From: Paracoccaceae bacterium
GTDB lineage: Bacteria; Pseudomonadota; Alphaproteobacteria; Rhodobacterales; Rhodobacteraceae
Direction of reading: 5' to 3'
Assembly (NCBI GenBank): GCA_022822495.1
Contig: JAJEBQ010000056.1
Location: 28,691 to 92,690 of the forward strand
DNA length: 64,000 nt
Positions 55,631 to 64,000 of the stretch are shown here, one piece after another. The notes below the pieces were generated by a model. It was not told the origin of the DNA and did not search any database. It saw only the letters and a program-made list of their open reading frames with translations. The number at the start of each line of letters is the position of its first letter. Position 1 is the stretch's first letter. The position numbers and the translations under genes were made by a program.

Positions 55631-57236
55631 AACGCCAAAAATTCCGACAAACAAACTCTCAGTATATTTGATAAAAAGTGAGTTTAAGGAACACATAGAT
55701 ATTCTGAAAGATATAGAGAAGCTTAATGTAACCAAGATTGATGGTGTTGGCACATTCTATCATACTAGGTCAAATACCTCACCTCCTTCTTGGCTAGATT
55801 TTTTTGATGGTACTTTAAGTTGTTCAAAAGAATTATTAACAGCTACCTCAAAAGGAATTCTATTAACTTCGGTGGACTTAGATTCAGGTAAAACTGGAGT
55901 TTTTGCAATTCCATTTGGATACGGACGTACTTTTCTTTTGCCTGGAGTTTGGGAGGAAAGGTTTGGGTTAAAGGTAGTATTGAATAGTATTGATCCTGAG
56001 AATTTACGAAAAATAGATAAAAAAAATCTTTTGTATATTCCAAAAGTTACAAGCGAACAATTAAGTAAACCTGGAGTTACAGCGGATTTTGGCATTGATT
56101 TTGATCAAGATATAATTCGCTCGATAACAGGAAATTCTAAAGAAGAATTTTTAGGAAATAATATCACAGGAAAAGATGCGATTAGTTTTTCAACTAAGGT
56201 CAACATATGGTCAATCAAAGATATATTGAAAGCTTGTTACAAAAAATTTGAAAGCAATGACTACAAAGAAAATTTTGGTTGGATAGATCAAATTTTAGAC
56301 ATTAGAGATCCAAATGTCTTGAAAAGACTCAACAAAAAATTGATTAAAAACTTAGTAAACAAAAAATTTGACAAAACATGGATGGCTGTACCAGAACTCA
56401 TCAATTGGCCAGAAATCAAGGGTTTTGGCTACAAGAAAAATAGTAGGGATTTGTATGAAGATATTTCTCTTACAGGTTTTTTGAATAGCTTATCTGAGGA
56501 AAAAAGAATTAATTTAAATATTGAAACTTTAAAGAAAAAAAGAGTTTATAGCTTTAGTACTAAAAATGATATGCCAATACATGTATGGAATGCATTCAAA
56601 TGTATTTATAGTGAACAACAAGACAACAACAACTCATATTTATTAAGTAATGGAAACTGGTATGAGTTAGAAAAAAGTTTTGTAAAAGAGGTAAATCATG
56701 AATACAAAGAGGCTCTTCGTGAAGATTATGCATTTAATTTACCAGCCTATAACCATAAAAATGAAAACGATTACAATGAAAAGGTTTCTATGGAAATTCC
56801 TGAATTTTGTTGTATGGATAACAAAATCATTACACATGGTGGGGGTAAAAGCAAAATTGAATTTTGTGATCTGTTCACAAATGATAAAAAGATTTTTCAT
56901 GTTAAAAAATACGCCGGTTCTACAGTATTAAGTCATCTGTTTGCACAAGGGGCCATTTCAGGTGAGTTATTTATCAGGGATCCAGAATTTCGGATTAAGG
57001 TAAATACTAATCTTTCTAGTTCCCATAAATTTGATAATGCAAATGAGAAGCCAATTGCTTCAGAATATCAAATAATCTTTGCAATTATTAGCTCATCTGC
57101 TAGCGATTTGGAATTACCATTTTTCAGTAAAGTTTCTTTTAGAAATGTAAAATACCTCCTAGAAGCGTTCGGGTTTAAAGTTGCATTACAAAAGGTAATG
57201 GTTGAAGGAAATGGCAATCTTAATTTAAACCAGTAA
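55620..57236 (+). CDS. TIGR04141/DUF6119-family protein linked to the R-M genes
   Basis: This ~538-residue protein matches the sporadically distributed TIGR04141 (DUF6119) family: NKLSVYLIKSEFKEHIDIL at the start, WLDFFDGTLS, FAIPFGYGRTFLLPG, RFGLKVVLNSIDPENLRKIDKKNL, FGIDFDQDIIRSITG and NITGKDAISF, ending with a positively charged segment containing HVKKYAGSTVLSHLFAQGAIS. The proposed start is TTG 55620, overlapping the res stop; ATG 55596 is an alternative with a 35-bp overlap. The family is found with DNA-modification and defence genes, but its activity is unknown to me. Its tight coupling to mod-res argues for a joint system. Confidence 0.82.
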   Translation: MNSKTPKIPTNKLSVYLIKSEFKEHIDILKDIEKLNVTKIDGVGTFYHTRSNTSPPSWLDFFDGTLSCSKELLTATSKGILLTSVDLDSGKTGVFAIPFGYGRTFLLPGVWEERFGLKVVLNSIDPENLRKIDKKNLLYIPKVTSEQLSKPGVTADFGIDFDQDIIRSITGNSKEEFLGNNITGKDAISFSTKVNIWSIKDILKACYKKFESNDYKENFGWIDQILDIRDPNVLKRLNKKLIKNLVNKKFDKTWMAVPELINWPEIKGFGYKKNSRDLYEDISLTGFLNSLSEEKRINLNIETLKKKRVYSFSTKNDMPIHVWNAFKCIYSEQQDNNNSYLLSNGNWYELEKSFVKEVNHEYKEALREDYAFNLPAYNHKNENDYNEKVSMEIPEFCCMDNKIITHGGGKSKIEFCDLFTNDKKIFHVKKYAGSTVLSHLFAQGAISGELFIRDPEFRIKVNTNLSSSHKFDNANEKPIASEYQIIFAIISSSASDLELPFFSKVSFRNVKYLLEAFGFKVALQKVMVEGNGNLNLNQ

Positions 57237-57362
57237 TTCCTGCTAACGTCCATTACCCCTTGTTCATGGTGATCCCCGAATTTCTTTTTTCGTAGACTTT
57301 TCTCCCCGATTGGGGTATGATAAGGACACTAACCCATAAGTCAGAGCCGTGAGCAGTAACAA

Positions 57363-57929
57363 TGCCGATATCGAAAAAGCCCAGGCGGTTACGCTGCCAC
57401 TTGAGTGCCCCCGGAATGGTGGCAACGATTACCACATGTTTGGGAACGCCTTGAGGATCCTATCCCCGGCCGCAAGTTGACACTTCAGGACTGTCTGTTG
57501 TCAGCCCTAGCGATGTTCAAGTTGAAAGACGCCTCACTCCTTGCCTTCGACACAGATGCTCGTGGGAACAGGATCACCCCGGAGTTGCAACGCAACCTTA
57601 GGAAGCTTTTCCGTATCCATTGTGTCCCGAGCGACACGGCCATGAGGGAACGCCTTGACCTTGTTGATCCGCAGTCCCTGCGGCCGGTCTTCAAGGCTCT
57701 GTTTGCCGGTTTCTAGCGTGGCGGCGGGTTGGCCAAACTCAAGTGGCGCGACGGGGGCTATCTTCTGGCCATTGATGGGACCGAGTATGACACCTCCAGC
57801 CGGATCCGCTGTCCCCACTGTTCGGTACGCAAGCGGCGTGGTGGTGGCATTGAGTATCATCATCAGATGGTTGCTGCCAGTCTTGTCAACCCTGGCACCA
57901 AGGCGGTTTTCCCGCTGATGCCCGAGCTG
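57363..57929 (+). pseudogene. DDE transposase remnant (ISNCY-like), N-terminal half
   Basis: From ATG 57363 (MPISKKPRRLRC), with a frameshift near 57410, it reads PGRKLTLQDCLLSALAMFKLKDASLLAFD, RNLRKLFRIHCVPSDTAMRERLD and, after a stop, LAIDGTEYDTSSRIRCPHCSVRKRRGGGIEYHHQMVAASLVNPGTK. The DGTEY and HHQM segments belong to DDE transposases of the ISNCY type. It stops at PEL where a short repeat begins. It starts 126 bp past the TIGR04141 gene. Confidence 0.65.
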
Positions 57930-58039
57930 GTGTTGTTTTTCACAACAATCCATTTCCAATTTTTCACGCTTTTTCGGCTTGGCTACTTTGAAAAAGGGAC
58001 TACTTGAAAAGGAAAGGGGATGATTCTCAAATTAATTCA
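57930..58039. repeat. short GTGTT-type element, copy C (cut by IS5)
   Basis: It begins GTGTTGTTTTTCACAACAAT and contains the GGACTACTTGAAAAGGAAAG core and ATGATTCTCAAATTAATTCA, then is interrupted at 58040 by the IS5 terminus GGGCACCTCT. It interrupts the ISNCY-like transposase. Confidence 0.6.
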
Positions 58040-58262
58040 GGGCACCTCTATTATATCCAAAATCTGAGATCCCCCAAATTTTTATCGACAATTTTTATCA
58101 TAATATCTATTCGGTCCATATTCATTTTCTGCAAAAAGGTCCAAAAACAGACACTTATCCCCCGAGCTAAACCAAGGCCGTCGCCTCAACCCGTTTCAGA
58201 TAACGGAAACGCCTGATGTTAGAACACAAATTGGTTAAGCCGATACGAACACGCGCACGACC

Positions 58263-60186
58263 GAGACTGTGAAGGAATTGAATAATCAGCTCTTGGAACT
58301 CTTTTTCATGATCACGGAATATCGATCCATTTGACCAATATCTGGATCCTTTTACCAGTCAAAATCCACGTCATGCCATGTCATCATCACAAACCTTCCA
58401 TTTCCCGCCAAAATCGCCGGCCTGAAAGCCAAAATTGGCCGAAAAACACGACAATCACACTCCTGTCCAGAAAAGTTCACAGACCAATCCCCTGGGCCTC
58501 CTTCCGGTACCGACAATAGGCAATAAAGGCCTCGACGCCAATCTCCTTCAGCACCCGCTTGAAATTGTAGCACAGTACCATCAGGTTGAATTCACCACGG
58601 CACTTGGCCAATCCCCGCATCAGAAAATGGTGGACACCCGCCCAGACCTTCAGGGCATCCGAAGGGATGCTCAACCAGAGAACCGCGAAGGCCCATCACC
58701 TCACCATTGTCCTCAGCCATCCGCTCGCGATGGCGGTCCATGACATCCGCATGTTCCCATCGGGTAACCCGGCGTGAGGAAGAGGTTGGGGGAAAACAAC
58801 GCGCGGCCAAGGGACAGAAACCGCACCCCTTGGCATCCGAGCGATACACCAGATATTTCTTGCCCCGGCGCAGGTGTGTTTGGCCACCAGGCAACAACCT
58901 CTTGCCAGCCGGACACACATAACTGTCGGTGGCCTTGTCGTAGCGGAAATCCTCCGTCCCGATACGACCATCCTTCCCCTTGCAAATGGCTTTGTCAGGC
59001 AGGGGAACATACATCTTCATACCCTTGTCCTCACATCCCTTCAACTGGTCACCATTGGCATATCCGGCATCGGCCAGGCCAACCAGCCCCTCGTTGCCCA
59101 CGGCTTCCGAAGTCTGCGTCATCATCGGTTCCCGTTGTTGGCTGTCATTCCCGTCCTGAACAACATCCGTGGCCACAATCAATTTCGCCTTGTCATCAAC
59201 CGCAATCTGGCCATTGTAACCAACGACACTCTTGCCGCTCTTGCGCAACAGGCGGGCCTCCGGATCAACCTCTGAAACCTGCGTGTCACCACTCTTTTCC
59301 AGTCGGTCCTGCAGCGCCTTCTTCGCCGCACGGCGGGCCAGCAATTCCTCCATCTTCCGGACCAGATCGGGATCGACAGGATCAGTCCCCTCCAGTTCCG
59401 TTGCATCCGCTTCGTCCATCGCCCGGTAATGGGATTCAATCAACTTGTCAAGACAGGCAAACCCACGGGACAGGCTGTCCTTCGTGTGGACACGGCCACG
59501 ATTGGCACTTGCCTTCAGGAAGGTTCCGTCAACCGTAGCCCGCTTGCCACCGACAAGGGAAAGTTCCCGGCAATCGCTGACAAAGGAGCGATTCACCCTC
59601 TTCAGGGCCTTCGCGTTGTTCTTCCAGAAATCGGCAATCGTCTTATAACTCGGACGGGCATTCTGGCACAGCCACATCACTTCGACATTGACACGGGTCG
59701 CGACTTCCAGACGACGGGAACGGCGTATCTAGCTCTGGGAGCCGTACATGTAGAGCTTAAGCAGGATCGCCGGGTCAAAAGGCGGCTGACCCGAACCGGA
59801 ACGGGCATCCGCATAACAAAAACCCAACGCCTGAAGATCCAGCATGGCAACATAGGCATCAATCGCACGGACCGGATTGTTATCCGCGACATAATCGTCC
59901 AGGTGGGGTGGAAACAGGGGCACCGTGGTGCGGGACTGGACCTCATGGTAACGTCGATTCGGCATGAGACAACCTTCATGTGAAAAGATGGAAAAGGTCC
60001 CTTGGCAAGGGAAATCAGGTGGGATTGTACAGGGTGATTCCAAGTCATGCAAGAGCCGGCAAGGGGAAAGGGGGCTGTTTTGGAAAAAAAAAAATTTTGG
60101 CCGGGATATCAATCGGCATGAACGGGCCGCAAAAGGGACATGGAATCACGTCATGAAAAGGGTGTGTTGAATACTTTCACAGTCTC
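58263..60186 (-). mobile_element. IS1182-family element with 4-bp target duplication
   Basis: The 1924-bp element has inverted ends beginning GAGACTGTGAA (left GAGACTGTGAAGGAATT, right GAGACTGTGAAAGTATTC in reverse complement) and an exact duplication GACC (58259-58262 and 60187-60190). It is inserted in the IS5 copy-4 transposase. The 192-bp MITE nearby shares the same end sequence. Confidence 0.9.
58477..59965 (-). pseudogene. IS1182-family transposase, one nonsense and one frameshift
   Basis: From ATG 59965 (MPNRRYHEVQSRTTVPLFPPHLDDYV) it runs to a TAG after YMYGSQS (~59731), then continues in the same frame as WLCQNARPSYKTIADFWK, VDGTFLKASANRG, GYNGQIAVDDKAKLIVATDVVQDGNDSQQ and VCPAGKRL. 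A frameshift near 58665 moves the end (LKVWAGVHHFLMRGLAKCRGEFNLMVLCYN) into another frame. Domains DUF772 and DDE are otherwise complete. Confidence 0.88.
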
Positions 60187-60455
60187 GACCCTGACCAAGA
60201 CACAATAAAGACCGGTTGGACATGTCATTCCGAATGGAGCCAAAGACATGCTCAACACGACAACGAACCTTGGAAGAACCATGGTTCAAGATCTTCTGAC
60301 GGGAACTTAAAGGCGTCCCTCGTTTGGCCTTGTGAATGATACGGGGTTTGAACTTCTTCGCAACCAGGCTTTTGATCCCTTCCTCGGAGCGGTACGCACG
60401 GGCGGCGTCAACGTCATGACCGTTCGGCGGATGCGTCTCCAACAACACGTCAAAC

Positions 60456-60647
60456 GAGACTGTGAAAGTATTCAAACGATTTCTTCAAAAGGTGATTTAT
60501 ACACCAAGAAATGCTCCTTTGGGCTACTTATTGTAAACGAAAATCCCAAAAACAACAAATAAATGTCTTGGAAGGACACCTAGCCAGGAGCAAATAACAG
60601 TTAAAAGTTACTTCCCGCCTTAGGCACTGGAATACTTTCACAGTCTC
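60456..60647. mobile_element. 192-bp MITE related to IS1182
   Basis: Perfect 18-bp terminal inverted repeats GAGACTGTGAAAGTATTC are flanked by the 4-bp duplication AAAC (60452-60455 and 60648-60651). The right end of the IS1182 element at 60169-60186 has the same 18 bp. The interior codes for nothing recognisable. It splits the IS5 copy-4 transposase after QVF. Confidence 0.9.
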
Positions 60648-61435
60648 AAACACTTGGCTGTCATGGACATTTGCTGAGGTCACAGCCCAATTCGTGATCA
60701 ACTTGGTCTCCCCAATGTGGTTCTTAGAGCCAAAGTAACGCACACCGTTCTTCTTGACCCAGCGAGCATCAACATCCTTCGGACGCAACGTCGCAGGGTT
60801 CCCCTCCCAATCAGCAGGAACTTCACCCTCCTTGACCAAGGCATTCTCTTCCCTGGTGTTGCGCTGACGATGGCACTGAACCAAAGAGGAAGCAACAAGC
60901 GTCCCCGTCGGCAACTCATAACCATGACCCGCCAACTGCTCCTTGAAAACCGCAACCACCTCCTCAATACACCCCGCCTTCGCAAGCAGATCACGGTCCT
61001 TCCACAGGGTTTTCTGGTCCGGTACCTGATCAAGGCTCCGAAGACCGACAAACGGCTTGAATGTGGTGCGGTCCAAAAGCAAGAATTGCAGGCGGGCATC
61101 ACTCAACCCATGCATGATCCCCAACAGAAGACAACGAAAGATCACCCGATGATCCCACGACCGACGACCACGACCCGAGGTCCTGGGAGGACCAAAGACC
61201 TCCTCTAGAATGGGGGTAAATCGATCCCAATCGACAAGCGCTTTGATCCGATCCAAATCATTGAACTCGGCAAGGGCTTCCTGTTGTTGTTCAACCTCGA
61301 GCAAGTGTCTTTTCTCCATTGGAATTCCTCACATTTCAGAGCACAAAAAAAAGAACAATTAGTGTCGGGTCAATAAGAATCACAAAACCACCAAAAGTGC
61401 AAGGACTTGAGAGGTTTAATTGATAAAAAAATGAA

Positions 61436-62807
61436 GTTTCTTCGCCCTTTTTGATGGGTAATATGTGTGTCAAATGCATATAGTTGGAGGTGACATACAA
61501 GAGTATTTTCCTAGAAATTGTCTTGATCTCCTTGGCGAAGACACATGACCAAAGGATATCTGTCGCATGTTGGCCGCAACCTATTCCGAAGGAAACTGAA
61601 CCTGTCACGCCCCTGGAAGGTTGCCGATCTTGAACTGATCCCCGAGAGTGAGGAGGAACGGATCCACATTGTCCACGATGGTTCGAAGCCTTTGGCGTGT
61701 CCCTGTTATGACCACCGTCATCGGCGATGGCGTCATCTGGACAGTCATGGCTATCAATCGTATCTGGTGTGCGATGTTCCCCGTGTGTCGTGTCCTGAGC
61801 ATGGCGTTGTGACGGTGGCGGTTCCGTGGGCGGACCGGAGTGGCCGTTATACGGCGGCCTTTGAAGCGATGGTTCTTGCCTGGTTGAGGGCGACCAGCGT
61901 TTTGGCCGTAAGCCGGCAACTGGGTCTGGGCTGGAAGGCGATTGACGGCATCAAGGCGCGTGCTGTTTCGCGGGGTCTCTTTCGGCGGGAGGATTATAAG
62001 CCCGTTCACGTTTGTGTTGATGAGACCTCATTCAGGAAGCGGCATGATGATGTCACGGTGGTCTCCGACGTCACCACCGGTACGGTTCAATTTGTTGGGG
62101 GTGGTCGGAGGAAGGGGACTCGGGATGAATGGTCCAAGGGTTTGTCCCAAGAGTAGCTGGGATCAATCGAGAGTGTGAGCATGGACATGTGGCAGGCGTA
62201 CATCACATCGACCCTTGACCATGTTCCTGGGGCGAGGGACAAGATTGCCTGTGACCGGTTTCATGTCATGCGGAAGATGAATGCAGCGGTTGACAAGGTT
62301 CGGCGGTGGGAGCATAAGTCCTTGGTCAAGGAGGGTGTGCATGATTTGAAGGGAACGAAGTATGATTGGCTGACCCATCATGCGCGCATGTCGGAGGGTC
62401 AACGCCGGCGGTTTCGTCCGTTGCGTGCTTCGTCATTGCAGACATCCCGGGCCTGGGCCATCAAGGAGTTCGGGATGTCGCTGTGGACCTACAGTCACCG
62501 TGGCTGGTCCCTGAAAGCGTGGAACCGGTGGCTGAGCTGGGCGATGCGGTGTCGCCTGGAACCGATGAAGGCGGTTGGCCGCATGGTCAGGACGCATCTG
62601 TGGGGGATCATCAATGCCGTTGTCTTGACGGTCAGCACCAGTCCGGCGGAAAGTCTCAACAGCCGGATCAAGATGATCAAGGTCAAGAGTAGGGGGTATC
62701 GGAACAAGGAGCGGTTTATGACCGACATCTATTTCCATTTGGGAGGTCTGGACCTATATCCCGAGGGTGCCAAAAGATGAATTGCCCACTAAATAGGACG
62801 AAGAGCC
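61436..62807 (+). mobile_element. ISL3-family element with 8-bp target duplication
   Basis: The 1372-bp element has imperfect inverted ends (GTTTCTTCGCCCTTTTTGAT at the left; GGCTCTTCGTCCTATTTAGT in reverse complement at the right) and an exact 8-bp duplication AAAATGAA (61428-61435 and 62808-62815). It lies between IS5 copies 4 and 5. Confidence 0.9.
61545..62780 (+). pseudogene. ISL3-family transposase with a single in-frame stop
   Basis: A 411-codon frame reads through one TAG at 62154-62156 (GLSQE-stop-LGSIESVSMDMW). Before it are the Cys/His zinc-binding N-terminus (CPCYDHRHRRW, VPRVSCPEHGVVTVAVPWAD) and VCVDETSFRKRHD; after it ACDRFHVMRKMNAAVDKVRR, AWAIKEFGMSLW and STSPAESLNSRIKMIKVKSRGYRN, all ISL3 signatures. 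The rest appears whole, so it looks recently inactivated. Confidence 0.9.
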
Positions 62808-62827
62808 AAAATGAAAAAACTATTTAA

Positions 62828-64000
62828 GGGCACCTCTTTTTTTACTAATGCCTGAGAGCCCCTGATTTTCAAAAGTCACTTTTCTAAATTTTCTATCCCT
62901 GTGACATCCCGTTTTTTGTAAAATTTTCATCAATCATGACTTTTTTCGCTCAATTCATCCTTTGATCGCGCCAGCGATACATACCTCCCCCTTCCTTTGG
63001 ACACTCATGACATAATGCGCCCTATACCGCTTCGGCAACACGCTCCAGATAACTCAACCTCTTGATGTTATAACACAGATGACCCAAGCCAATCCAAACC
63101 CGGGAACGGTTGAGACCCAAACAGGTCATAGAACGAGCCTTCCGGTCAGTCCTCATCGCCCCAAAAACATGCTCAACACGACACCGAACCTTCGAATAGG
63201 AATGGTTCAACGCAATCTGACGAGAACGCAAAGGCTGGCCACGCTTGGCCTTGTACGTGATCCGGGGCTTGAACCCCTTCTTGCGTAAACCAGAAAGTCT
63301 TTCCTTCGAACGATAGGCACTGTCGGCAGACACCTCATGACCCTTGGGAGGATGAGCATCCAAGAGAACCTCAAACACCTGACTGTTGTGCACATGCGCC
63401 GGCGACACCTCCCAATTGGTAATCAACTTTGTCGCCCGATCAACCGCAATGTGATTCTTATAGCCAAAATGAGGCACACCATTTTTCTTGAGCCAGCGCG
63501 CCTCCGTGTCCTTCTGACACAACTTGTGCGGCTGCTCCTTCCAATCAGCGGGAACCTTGCCACTCTTGATTACAGCATTCTCCTCCCGGCTATTACGCTG
63601 ACGGGGAACCTGGACAACCGATGAATCCACCAACGTCCCCGTCTGTAAACGAGAGCCATGGGCGGCCAACGGATCCTTGAACAAAGCAACCAACTCGTCA
63701 AGACGACCCGACGGGCTCAACATGTTGCGATACTTCCAAAGCGTCTTCTGGTCTGGAACTTGGTCCTTGCTGTGAAGACCCGCAAACGGCTTGAACGAGG
63801 TCCGGTCAAGAAGCATGTATTGCAATTGTTCATCACTCAAGCTGTTCATCACCCCCAACAGAAGGGAGCGAAAGATAAGGAGAGAGTCCCAGGGACGACG
63901 GCCCGGACCACGGGTGCGAGGAGAACCAAAAACCTCTTCAAGGAGCGGTCGGAACAGCTCCCAGTCCACCAGCTCCTTCATGCTTTGCAGAGTGTTGAAT
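62828..64000 (-). mobile_element. IS5-family element, copy 5 (runs off the window)
   Basis: The terminus GGGCACCTCT starts at 62828, preceded by TTAA. About 190 bp of non-coding DNA follow, then the transposase on the minus strand. The distal end lies beyond the window. It is the best-preserved IS5 copy here. Confidence 0.85.
63022..64000 (-). CDS. IS5-family transposase, N-terminus beyond window
   Basis: The frame is open from the window edge (FNTLQSMKELVDWELFRPLLEEVFG) to the stop at 63022, at least 325 residues without a lesion. It has the DUF772 N-terminal region (LLDRTSFKPFAGLHSKDQVPDQKTLW), the DDE segments TGTLVDSSVVQVPRQRNSREENAV and VSADSAYRSKERL, and the C-terminal KVRCRVEHVFGAMRTDRKARSMTCLGLNRSRVWIGLGHLCYNIKRL. 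It could be the active source for the other IS5 copies. An ATG at 63981 is internal by comparison with the other copies. Confidence 0.9.
   Translation of the reverse strand, partial: FNTLQSMKELVDWELFRPLLEEVFGSPRTRGPGRRPWDSLLIFRSLLLGVMNSLSDEQLQYMLLDRTSFKPFAGLHSKDQVPDQKTLWKYRNMLSPSGRLDELVALFKDPLAAHGSRLQTGTLVDSSVVQVPRQRNSREENAVIKSGKVPADWKEQPHKLCQKDTEARWLKKNGVPHFGYKNHIAVDRATKLITNWEVSPAHVHNSQVFEVLLDAHPPKGHEVSADSAYRSKERLSGLRKKGFKPRITYKAKRGQPLRSRQIALNHSYSKVRCRVEHVFGAMRTDRKARSMTCLGLNRSRVWIGLGHLCYNIKRLSYLERVAEAV

Larger units (their letters stand above)
58167..61319 (-). pseudogene. IS5-family transposase interrupted by two elements
   Basis: The N-terminal part is open from ATG 61319 (MEKRHLLEVEQQQEAL ... 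SWDHRVIFRCLLLGIMHGLSDARLQFLLLDRTTFKPF) to HDSQVF at the MITE. The middle part (DVLLETHPPNGHDVDAARAYRS ... RCRVEHVFGSIRND) runs to the IS1182 insertion. The tail ARVRIGLTNLCSNIRRF ends at TAG 58167. Removing both insertions and one copy of each 4-bp duplication restores a single continuous frame (QVF-DVLLE and GQGR-ARVR), so the gene was whole before they arrived. Confidence 0.9.
58040..61415 (-). mobile_element. IS5-family element, copy 4, interrupted by two later insertions
   Basis: The left terminus GGGCACCTCT starts at 58040; the right end is a damaged AGAGGT at 61410-61415. Its transposase is split by an IS1182-family element (58263-60186) and by a 192-bp MITE (60456-60647). Both insertions have exact 4-bp duplications. 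Removing them leaves about 1.25 kb of IS5. Confidence 0.8.

Noticed and set aside
1..64000. CRISPR arrays.
   Set aside because: No regularly spaced short direct repeats with unique spacers were seen; all repeats found are dispersed or inverted.

Overview
The window looks like a chromosomal stretch of an AT-rich alphaproteobacterium whose genome is heavily colonised by insertion sequences. The alphaproteobacterial call is an inference. It rests on the short HprK, EIIA-Man, HPr gene order, the etfBA / PduO-type cobalamin adenosyltransferase / HIG1-type small membrane protein neighbourhood, ZapE, and a Zur / DUF1826 / COG0523 cluster. The housekeeping genes are AT-rich, most IS fragments are visibly GC-richer, and several ordinary genes are broken. 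That mix suggests ongoing decay or a small-population lifestyle.

Layout. 1-5.8 kb: the 3' end of aroC, an EamA transporter, HU, AMP nucleosidase overlapping adenine deaminase, and an HD-domain protein. 5.9-10.5 kb: two damaged IS5-type elements flanking a decayed chaC, an NfeD protein and an SPFH protein. 10.6-13.1 kb: thiolase, maleylacetoacetate isomerase and a MarR regulator. 13.1-15.6 kb: facing IS5 remnants, a 195-bp MITE and a broken aspartic-protease pair. 16-18.4 kb: Zur, DUF1826 and a COG0523 GTPase around a perfect Zur-like palindrome. 18.9-25.5 kb: a homogentisate operon ending in rnhB. 25.5-29.8 kb: tRNA-Trp, cytochrome c, a short ISAs1 derivative, a methyltransferase and parC. 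30.4-32.7 kb: an accessory island with a CoiA-like protein, a broken gene and a RelBE-type toxin-antitoxin pair. 33.3-38 kb: a degraded IS66 element and a 2.85-kb IS1595-family transposon with two passenger genes. 38-48.7 kb: an iron-type binding protein, etfBA, a cobalamin adenosyltransferase, an SDR, a second MITE, hydroxyacyl-CoA dehydrogenase, zapE, an acyltransferase, HPr, an EIIA without its active-site histidine, HprK and an aldolase. 49-51.3 kb: transposase remnants and an ISAs1 copy. 51.7-57.2 kb: a type III restriction-modification pair followed by a TIGR04141/DUF6119 protein. 57.4-64 kb: a nest of IS elements inserted into one another.

The clearest new observations concern non-autonomous elements. 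Three IS families here (IS1595, IS1182, ISAs1) each have short companions with matching termini and target duplications. These are two 195-bp elements with 8-bp duplications, one 192-bp element with a 4-bp duplication, and one 285-bp element with a 9-bp duplication. A fourth short sequence, beginning GTGTTrTTTyTCAyAA, sits inside four different transposase genes from three families. The strongest candidate for an accessory system is the contiguous mod-res-TIGR04141 cassette. All coordinates come from reading the sequence; no database search was run, so family names are from recognised motifs.
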